Source: an uncultured Clostridia bacterium
Lineage (GTDB): Bacteria; Bacillota; Clostridia; Christensenellales; Borkfalkiaceae
Reading direction: 5' to 3'
NCBI GenBank assembly: GCA_944372525.1
Contig: CALVZL010000006.1
Span: 1-57,137 of the forward strand
DNA: 57,137 nucleotides
Shown piece by piece: positions 52,008-57,137 of the stretch (positions within the stretch are counted from its first letter, which is position 1; each line of letters begins with the position of its first letter). A program made the translations under genes and the position numbers. Below the pieces are notes generated by a model that made no database searches, was not told where the DNA came from, and saw only the letters and a program-made list of their open reading frames with translations.

Positions 52008-52658
52008 TCAGGCAAGAACAAATTTGTCTTTTCCGACTCCGCAGACAGGGCAAGTCCAATCCGCGGGCAGCGCCGCAAAGGGGATCTCTCCGTCGTACTC
52101 ATAGCCGCAGACCGAGCAGACATATTTTTTCCCGGCAGCCGATTCGGATTCGCTGCGCGGTTCGTCCACATAAGTCGGCGCGTTGACGGCGGTCTTTCCT
52201 TTGAGCACCTTGTGGTAATAGGCATAGGTCATGGGCGTTCCGCCGCGCAATTTTTGCGCATCCGTCACCTCCCCCAAAAAGACGGTATGCGTGAAAGTCT
52301 CCGTCTTGCCGACGATTTTGCATACAAAATAATAGGCGCCGTCGTCGACGACGGGAAGAGACCCGCGCACCGCATACGGGACACCGTCAAATTTGTTCGT
52401 ATTTTTCCCCGAGAAAAATCCGAATTTTCCGATCAGCGAAGGATCGCTGTCCTCGGCAAGCACGGTGAGTGCGAAATAGCCGCAGCGCTCCATGCTCCCG
52501 TGCGTGTAATTATTGCGGTTGATGCTGACCGCGATCGTTGCCGGAACAGACGTGATCTGCATTGCGCTGTTCGCAACGCATCCGACCGGACGTCCCTCGT
52601 CCCACGTCGTACAAAGATAGACTCCGTAAGAAAGACTGTAAAATGCCTGTTTATCCAT
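52008..52658 (-). CDS. Flavin reductase-rubredoxin fusion (high-molecular-weight rubredoxin)
   Basis: A 216-residue protein with an FMN-binding split-barrel flavin reductase domain (about 1-150, [19 protein letters not shown]) and a C-terminal short rubredoxin (about 178-216). The Fe ligands are [12 protein letters not shown] and [14 protein letters not shown]; the loop between the two CxxC pairs is shorter than in free rubredoxin, as is usual in these fusions. Relatives feed electrons from NAD(P)H to diiron flavoproteins that detoxify O2 or NO. This suggests an anaerobe. GGAGG precedes the ATG. Confidence 0.93.
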   Translation of the reverse strand: MDKQAFYSLSYGVYLCTTWDEGRPVGCVANSAMQITSVPATIAVSINRNNYTHGSMERCGYFALTVLAEDSDPSLIGKFGFFSGKNTNKFDGVPYAVRGSLPVVDDGAYYFVCKIVGKTETFTHTVFLGEVTDAQKLRGGTPMTYAYYHKVLKGKTAVNAPTYVDEPRSESESAAGKKYVCSVCGYEYDGEIPFAALPADWTCPVCGVGKDKFVLA

Positions 52659-52682
52659 TTTCCCCTCCTGTTGGGTACGACA

Positions 52683-52711
52683 AAAAGCGGGCTATCGATC
52701 AGTCCGCTTTT
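52683..52711 (-). terminator. Terminator after rpmF
   Basis: AAAAGCGG (52683-52690) pairs with CCGCTTTT (52704-52711), extended inward by three pairs, and TTTTT follows on the minus strand. Confidence 0.8.
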
Positions 52712-52740
52712 GCTTTGCCCGTCTCATTGTACCGATTCAA

Positions 52741-52929
52741 TTATTTCTTTTCCTCTTTCTGCGCCACGACTTCTTTTCCGTCGTAATAGCCGCAGTTCTT
52801 GCACACTCTGTGCGCCTCTTTTAATTCATGACAATGCGGGCACTCCACAAGCGTGGGCGCCGTCGCCTTATAATTTGCAAACCGTTTATCGGTCCTGCTC
52901 TTGGATTGTTTCCTCTTGGGAACTGCCAT
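52741..52929 (-). CDS. rpmF: Ribosomal protein L32
   Basis: A 62-residue L32, zinc-ribbon form. MAVPKRKQSKSRTDKRFANYK is the family start; CPHCHELKEAHRVCKNCGYY has both CxxC pairs, so this is the zinc-binding (C+) paralogue. The YceD-like gene is immediately upstream, the standard yceD-rpmF pairing. AAAGGAG precedes the ATG. Confidence 0.97.
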   Translation of the reverse strand: MAVPKRKQSKSRTDKRFANYKATAPTLVECPHCHELKEAHRVCKNCGYYDGKEVVAQKEEKK

Positions 52930-52950
52930 AATCTCAACTCCTTTCCTGTA

Positions 52951-53364
52951 TTACTCTTCGCTGTACTCCGGAATTTTGCACTCCTCGCCGCACAACAGCC
53001 TCATAGGCAGAAGCGCAAGGACCGCATCACGCAGAAAATCTTCCAGCTCGACGACGCCGCCGCGGTAAACATAATCTCCGTCTCCCGCTTTGGGCAGGAA
53101 CAGCGCTTCCGTCTCGCCTTCTACGAGCTGTTCCGTCTCCCGCAGACAGCGGGAACAGGCACCCTTCAGCGAAAAAGAGAGCGTACCCGAAATCTCCACC
53201 CGGTCTTCTTCGAGCACGGCATAGTGCAACTGCGCCGTTACGGGAGAGGAAAATTCCACGAAAGGAATGTCGATCCATTCGTTCTTCCCTTCAAAAGAAA
53301 GCGACAGATCCCCTTCGTATTTTCTTTCCGCTTTACACCGCCGGATATCGATCTTCTCTAACAT
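52951..53364 (-). CDS. yceD: YceD family protein (DUF177)
   Basis: A 137-residue DUF177 protein that precedes rpmF in most bacteria and is thought to aid 23S rRNA accumulation. GACSRCLRETEQLVEGETEALF holds the CxRC motif, and CGEECKIPEYSEE closes the protein. The ATG at 53364 is used because the frame beyond it crosses the promoter; only about four bases of leader are expected, without a ribosome site. Confidence 0.9.
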   Translation of the reverse strand: MLEKIDIRRCKAERKYEGDLSLSFEGKNEWIDIPFVEFSSPVTAQLHYAVLEEDRVEISGTLSFSLKGACSRCLRETEQLVEGETEALFLPKAGDGDYVYRGGVVELEDFLRDAVLALLPMRLLCGEECKIPEYSEE

Positions 53365-53374
53365 CGTCTTGAAA

Positions 53375-53403
53375 AGTATAGTATTTTCCGTCTTATTTGT
53401 CAA
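53375..53403 (-). promoter_or_regulatory. Promoter of yceD-rpmF, near-leaderless
   Basis: TTGACA (53398-53403), a 17-base spacer and TATACT (53375-53380). The ATG at 53364 follows the -10 box by ten bases. Confidence 0.85.
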
Positions 53404-53414
53404 TCGCTTTTTAC

Positions 53415-53435
53415 GCCGAATTTTCAAAATTCGGC
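53415..53435. terminator. Hairpin between ackA and yceD
   Basis: GCCGAATTTT (53415-53424) pairs perfectly with AAAATTCGGC (53426-53435). It lies 14 bases past the ackA stop, but no T-run follows on either strand, so it is a doubtful terminator. Confidence 0.45.
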
Positions 53436-53448
53436 AAAAATCAGACGA

Positions 53449-54642
53449 TTACAGAAGAGCGGCCGTCTCCCGTGCAATGACAAGCTCCTCGTTGGTGGGA
53501 ATGACGAGAACGCGCACGCGGGAGGTGTCTGCCGCAATGTCATGAATCGTACCGTCGTTTTTGCAGTTGTTCTTTTCGTCGTCGATCACAACGCCGAATG
53601 CCTCCAGCCCCCCTGCAATCGCCTTGCGGATATGCGGCGTATTCTCGCCGATGCCCGCCGTGAACACGATGCAGTCCAATCCTCCGAGCGCCGCCATATA
53701 CGACCCCACATAGCGCTTGCAGCTGTATGTAAACATTTTCAGGGCAAGCGCCGCGCGATAGTTGCCCGCGTCTCGCGCCGCGGTCAGATCGCGAAAATCA
53801 GACGATACGCCGGAAATCCCCTTCATGCCGCACTGTTTGTTGAGATAGACGAGCCCCTCTTCCATTGTCATTCCCTTTTTCTTGCAGAGAAAATCAATGG
53901 CGGCAACGTCGATGTCTCCGCTGCGCGTGCCCATGGGCACGCCGGCAAGCGGCGTAAATCCCATCGAGGTATCGATGCATTTTCCTCCGTCCACCGCGGA
54001 AATGGAGGATCCGTTTCCCAAATGGCAGGTGATTATTTTGAGCTCTTCGGGTTTTTTCCCGAGATAACGCGCCGCCTCTCCCGCGACATACTTGTGCGAC
54101 GTGCCGTGCGCGCCGTATTTCCGCACCTTATATTTTTTGTAGTCGTCGTAGTCGATCGCATACAGATATGCATAATCCGGCATGGTCGCATGAAACGAGG
54201 TATCGAACACAAGCGCCATTTTCTTCTCCGGCATCACTTCACGGCAGGCGTTGATGCCGAGAATCGCCGCAGGATTGTGCAACGGAGCGAGCTCCGCGAT
54301 CTCATCCATGGTCTTCATGACCTCGTCGTCAACGAGCGTCGTCTTCGTAAACGCCTCTCCCGAAGCCACGACGCGATGTCCGACCGCATCGATCTCGTCC
54401 ATCGAAGAAATGACGCCTGCCTCTTTGTCGACGAGTTCCGCAAGGACGAGCGAAATGGCGTCGGTATGACTCGCCATCTCCTGCTCGACGACAAATGTCT
54501 TCCCGTTTGCCTTATGCGTGAGATTTCCGCCCGGAATTCCGATGCGTTCGCAGGTCCCCTTTGCGATGACCTGTTCCGTCTCCATGGCAATGAGCTGATA
54601 TTTGAGGGAGGAACTTCCTGCATTGATCACAAGTATTTTCAT
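53449..54642 (-). CDS. ackA: Acetate kinase
   Basis: A 397-residue ASKHA-fold kinase interconverting acetate + ATP and acetyl phosphate + ADP. MKILVINAGSSSLKYQLI is the phosphate-1 motif; VFDTSFHATMPDYAYLYAI and HLGNGSSISAVDGGKCIDTSMGFTPLAGVPMGTRSGDID (cited in part) hold the active-site Asp, His and Arg. VFTAGIGENTPHIR is the adenosine motif. It works with pta for substrate-level ATP formation and follows it by 17 bases. Confidence 0.97.
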   Translation of the reverse strand: MKILVINAGSSSLKYQLIAMETEQVIAKGTCERIGIPGGNLTHKANGKTFVVEQEMASHTDAISLVLAELVDKEAGVISSMDEIDAVGHRVVASGEAFTKTTLVDDEVMKTMDEIAELAPLHNPAAILGINACREVMPEKKMALVFDTSFHATMPDYAYLYAIDYDDYKKYKVRKYGAHGTSHKYVAGEAARYLGKKPEELKIITCHLGNGSSISAVDGGKCIDTSMGFTPLAGVPMGTRSGDIDVAAIDFLCKKKGMTMEEGLVYLNKQCGMKGISGVSSDFRDLTAARDAGNYRAALALKMFTYSCKRYVGSYMAALGGLDCIVFTAGIGENTPHIRKAIAGGLEAFGVVIDDEKNNCKNDGTIHDIAADTSRVRVLVIPTNEELVIARETAALL

Positions 54643-54659
54643 GGTTTACCTCTCTTGCA

Positions 54660-55703
54660 TTATTCTGCCTGGATCGCCGTGATGGCGACGGCGCAGACGA
54701 TGTCGCTTGCCTTGCAGCCGCGCGAGAGATCGTTGAGCGGCTTGGCAAATCCCTGACAGATGGGCCCGATCGCCTGGAATCCTCCGAGGCGCTCCGCGAT
54801 CTTATAGCCGATATTGCCCGACTGAAGATCGGGGAAAATAAACACGTTGGCTCGTCCCGCCACTTTGGAGCCGGGTGCCTTGAGCGCCGCAACGGAGGGA
54901 ACGATCGCTGCGTCGAACTGCAGTTCGCCGTCGAGCTGAAGCTCGGGCGCCTTTTCTTTGGCGATCTTCACCGCCTCCTGCACCAGCGTGACGTTGTCGT
55001 GCTTTGCGCTTCCCATCGTCGAGAAAGAGAGCATGGCAACTCTCGGGTCGAGCCCGGCGATTTCCCGTGCGCTCTTCGCCGTTGCGATCGCACAATCCGC
55101 AAGCCCTTCTGCCGTATAGGTGGGATTGAGCCCGCAGTCCGCAAAGACCAATTTTCCGTCGGGAACGTATTCGTTTCCGCAGGCAGGCGCGACCATGAGA
55201 TTGAAGCTCGAGACAGAAGTCACCCCGGGCGCCGTCCGAATGATCTGAAGTCCGGGGCGCAACGTATTCGCCGTCGAATGGCAGGCGCCGGAAACCAGCC
55301 CGTCCGCCTCGCCGCGCTTGAGCATGAGCGCCCCGAAAAAGGTGGCGTCCTGTGCCTGCACCTGCGCCTGTTCGGGGGTCATCCCCTTTGCCTTCCTCAG
55401 TTCGTAAAGCAGCGACGCATATTCTGCCGTCTTGGAAGAGGTCTTAGGATCGATGATTTCGACGTCCGAAAGATCGAGATGCGGATTGTTTGTTTCGATC
55501 TGCTCTTTGTTCCCGAGAAGCACGATCTTTGCGATCTGCTCCTTCACGCAGACGGCCGCCGCCTCTACGACGCGACGATCCTCCCCTTCGCACAAGACGA
55601 TTTTCTTCCCCAGCGCCCGTGCCTTCCGTTTGATCTCGTCCACGATGTTCCCGTTTTCGGCTGCTTCACAGCACGCTTCCTTCACTTTGTCATTCCATGC
55701 CAT
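54660..55703 (-). CDS. pta: Phosphate acetyltransferase
   Basis: A 347-residue short-form Pta (no N-terminal regulatory domains) converting acetyl-CoA to acetyl phosphate. KIVLCEGEDRRVVEAAAVCV starts the fold; KRGEADGLVSGACHSTANTLRPGLQIIRTAPGV (cited in part) is the CoA/active-site region and AVLSFSTMGSAKHDN-like VAMLSFSTMGSAKHDNV holds the catalytic Ser and Arg. GGAG precedes ATG 55703; the frame beyond it crosses the promoter. It forms the fermentative acetate operon with ackA. Confidence 0.96.
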   Translation of the reverse strand: MAWNDKVKEACCEAAENGNIVDEIKRKARALGKKIVLCEGEDRRVVEAAAVCVKEQIAKIVLLGNKEQIETNNPHLDLSDVEIIDPKTSSKTAEYASLLYELRKAKGMTPEQAQVQAQDATFFGALMLKRGEADGLVSGACHSTANTLRPGLQIIRTAPGVTSVSSFNLMVAPACGNEYVPDGKLVFADCGLNPTYTAEGLADCAIATAKSAREIAGLDPRVAMLSFSTMGSAKHDNVTLVQEAVKIAKEKAPELQLDGELQFDAAIVPSVAALKAPGSKVAGRANVFIFPDLQSGNIGYKIAERLGGFQAIGPICQGFAKPLNDLSRGCKASDIVCAVAITAIQAE

Positions 55704-55775
55704 AATTTTTCTCCGTAACAGCTTTCTTTTTACAATCGTTTCGTGTATAATATGCATGAGCACGATAACAAAAAC

Positions 55776-55804
55776 ATTATACACCTTTTCGGGCGAATTG
55801 TAAA
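55776..55804 (-). promoter_or_regulatory. Promoter of pta-ackA
   Basis: TTTACA (55799-55804), a 17-base spacer and TATAAT (55776-55781). Transcription should start near 55769. A second TATAAT (55746-55751) on the plus strand may serve tmcAL, but lacks a good -35. Confidence 0.8.
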
Positions 55805-55821
55805 GAACAAGCGGAAAAAAA

Positions 55822-57009
55822 ATGAAGTTTTGTGCAATAATTTGCGAATACAATCCCTTTCACAACGGTCATCTCTATCAGATGAACGAAGCTAGGACGC
55901 GAAGCGGATGCGACGGAATCCTCTGTGTCATGAGCGGAAACTTTACGCAGCGCGGCGAAGCGGCAATAATCGGAAAATACCGCCGCGCTCGGCATGCGGT
56001 CGAAAACGGGGCAGACGCCGTCATTGAGTTGCCCGCCGCTTTTTCCGTCTCCCCCGCCGAATTGTTCGCGCGGGGCGCCGTACACCTCCTGCACGGCGTT
56101 CCCTCCGTCCGCGCGATCTCCTTCGGCTGCGAAAACGGAACCGCCGAAGAGTTTCTTTCCGCCGCAAATGCGACCCGTTCAGAGGACAAGATGTTCAAAA
56201 CCGCTCTGAAAGACGCCTTGAAAGACGGGACTTCATATATCCGTGCGCGGGCTCAGACGATTTTGGCGTACAATCCCGAACTCGATCCGACGCTCTTTCT
56301 CTCCCCGAACAACATCTTGGGGCTGGAATACTGCCGTGCCATGCTTGAAGAGGGCTGTGATCTTTCCGTAATCCCCGTCGAACGCGTGGGCAGCGGTTAC
56401 ACGGATTCCCGTCCGCGGGAAAATTTTTCTTCTGCATCCGCACTTCGGCTCTGTCTTGCCGAAAACACGCGCAAATCGCGCATTCTGCTGCGGCGCAATC
56501 TTCCCGCATGCGTCTATTCCGATCTTCTTGCCCATCCTCCCGCTTCCTTCCCCTTTCGGGAGGCGGCGCTTTGCGCTCTGCTGCGCGCAGACCCGAAACA
56601 GATTGCCGATACTCCGGACTGTTCCGAAGGACTGGAAAACCGTCTGATCGCTCTCGCCAAAACCAACCACTACGACGGCGTCGTACAAAAAACCGTCTCC
56701 AAACGATATACTGCCGCGCGCATCCGCCGCATTTTGATGCAGAATTTCCTCGGCATAACGCTCAAGGAGACAAGAAACTTTCTCTCCGTTCCCCTTTATC
56801 GCAATGTGCTCGCAGTCAGAAAGAGCGGCGCCGAAAAGATACTTTCTGCTCTTTCCGAAGGCGAATCTCCGCTCATCGTACGGAGGAGCGACGTTGCTCA
56901 GCTCAGAAAGTTTGCACTCGCCTGCTTTGAAAGAGATATCCGTTCAAACGATCTTTATCATGCGCTGACGGGAACCTGTGAGCGCGATTGCGAGACTCTA
57001 TTCGTCTGA
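55822..57009 (+). CDS. tmcAL: tRNA(Met) cytidine acetate ligase
   Basis: A 395-residue TmcAL (YlbM), which uses acetate and ATP to acetylate C34 of elongator tRNA-Met. The nucleotidyltransferase motif is IICEYNPFHNGHLYQM (HxGH), and VMSGNFTQRGEAAIIGKYRRA, PAAFSVSPAELFARGAV and FLSPNNILGLEYC match the family. It is divergent from pta-ackA, the pathway that produces acetate. Its 3' end lies 15 bases before an IS30-type stop codon on the other strand. Confidence 0.95.
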   Translation: MKFCAIICEYNPFHNGHLYQMNEARTRSGCDGILCVMSGNFTQRGEAAIIGKYRRARHAVENGADAVIELPAAFSVSPAELFARGAVHLLHGVPSVRAISFGCENGTAEEFLSAANATRSEDKMFKTALKDALKDGTSYIRARAQTILAYNPELDPTLFLSPNNILGLEYCRAMLEEGCDLSVIPVERVGSGYTDSRPRENFSSASALRLCLAENTRKSRILLRRNLPACVYSDLLAHPPASFPFREAALCALLRADPKQIADTPDCSEGLENRLIALAKTNHYDGVVQKTVSKRYTAARIRRILMQNFLGITLKETRNFLSVPLYRNVLAVRKSGAEKILSALSEGESPLIVRRSDVAQLRKFALACFERDIRSNDLYHALTGTCERDCETLFV

Positions 57010-57024
57010 TAATGAATTGTCAAA

Positions 57025-57137
57025 CTAAGTGCAACAGTTGAAAAGATTTAGTTCGAATAAATCTTGCGGAGTATAGTAGTGCAAAACTTTTTTGGGCCTG
57101 GCGTTGATTAACGCCAGGTTCTTTTTTAATGTTGCGG
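57025..57137 (-). mobile_element. IS30-family transposase, C-terminal end (cut by the window edge)
   Basis: Read on the minus strand from the right edge, the frame gives 36 codons, including LINARPKKVLHYYTPQDLFE, then a short tail to a TAG at 57025-57027. RP-(K/R)-K-x-L-x-Y-x-TP-x-(D/E)-x-F is the conserved C-terminus of IS30-family transposases. Bases about 57015-57045 should hold the terminal inverted repeat. The catalytic part lies outside. The element sits just past tmcAL and converges on it. A hairpin with T-run (about 57098-57126) inside the coding region would stop transcripts coming from tmcAL. Confidence 0.85.

Noticed and set aside
50124-52931. Plus-strand frame of 935 codons
   Set aside because: Antisense across copA, csoR, the rubredoxin fusion and rpmF, crossing several terminators and promoters.
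57096-57126. Stem-loop with T-run as an ordinary terminator of tmcAL
   Set aside because: It lies inside the IS30 transposase reading frame; it may still stop transcription, but it belongs to the element.
1-57137. CRISPR array or anti-phage defence island
   Set aside because: No regularly spaced repeats, cas genes, restriction-modification, or known defence genes were seen.

Overview
The window is a chromosomal segment of a Bacillota bacterium, most likely an uncultured clostridial lineage (inference). Supporting evidence includes the cluster ispG / polC-like / rimP-nusA-ylxR-L7Ae-infB-rbfA-nrnA-truB-ribF, the tsaC-ywlE-rpiB group, a T-box riboswitch, DnaD, YlmC, YitT, DUF951, UPF0210, DegV, CsoR and pta-ackA. 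Almost every gene lies on the minus strand. Base composition is moderately GC-rich, apart from AT-rich patches at 1-260 and 4150-5550.

Layout, left to right. 1-260: 3' end of an AT-rich plus-strand gene and a two-way terminator. 454-3223: a ZIP metal transporter with a DtxR/MntR-like regulator, then a CNNM/CorC-type membrane protein. 3480-5490: about 700 bases without a recognisable gene, then an AT-rich membrane-protein gene bracketed by two identical 24-bp direct repeats, each next to a hairpin (cassette-like). 5554-23454: tRNA-Leu, then a long minus-strand run: S51 peptidase, PII-like/DUF1538 pair, rpiB, ywlE, tsaC, dnaB, pepF, UPF0210 + ACT, DegV, signal peptidase, DUF951, an alpha/beta hydrolase and sbcDC. 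23579-25297: a plus-strand DnaD-like protein with a helicase-loader-type zinc tail. 25390-29384: ylmC, aspS and a tryptophan T-box controlling trpB2. 29459-33489: tRNA-Pro(AGG), a HAD phosphatase, an MBL hydrolase, dtd, efp and an M24 peptidase. 33539-45730: a TIM-barrel protein and the translation/transcription supercluster, including a PolC homologue that has lost its PHP and polymerase domains, then ispG and nrdR. 45803-47800: small protein, tandem-HTH regulator, split-barrel flavoprotein and a candidate small RNA. 47909-51948: yitT, and csoR-copA with a copper chaperone fused in frame. 52008-55804: flavin reductase-rubredoxin fusion, yceD-rpmF, pta-ackA. 55822-57137: tmcAL and the 3' end of an IS30-family element cut by the window edge.

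Much of the window is housekeeping: replication (dnaB, DnaD-like, PolC-like, sbcCD), translation (aspS, efp, dtd, infB, rbfA, truB, rimP, tsaC, tmcAL, rpmF) and metal homeostasis. The unusual points are the PolC remodelling, the DnaD/loader-tail protein without an ATPase, the CopA-CopZ fusion with an internal start and an altered phosphorylation motif, the repeat-bracketed cassette, the unassigned small RNA, the odd tRNA-Pro, and several promoters placed so close to start codons that the mRNAs should be leaderless.
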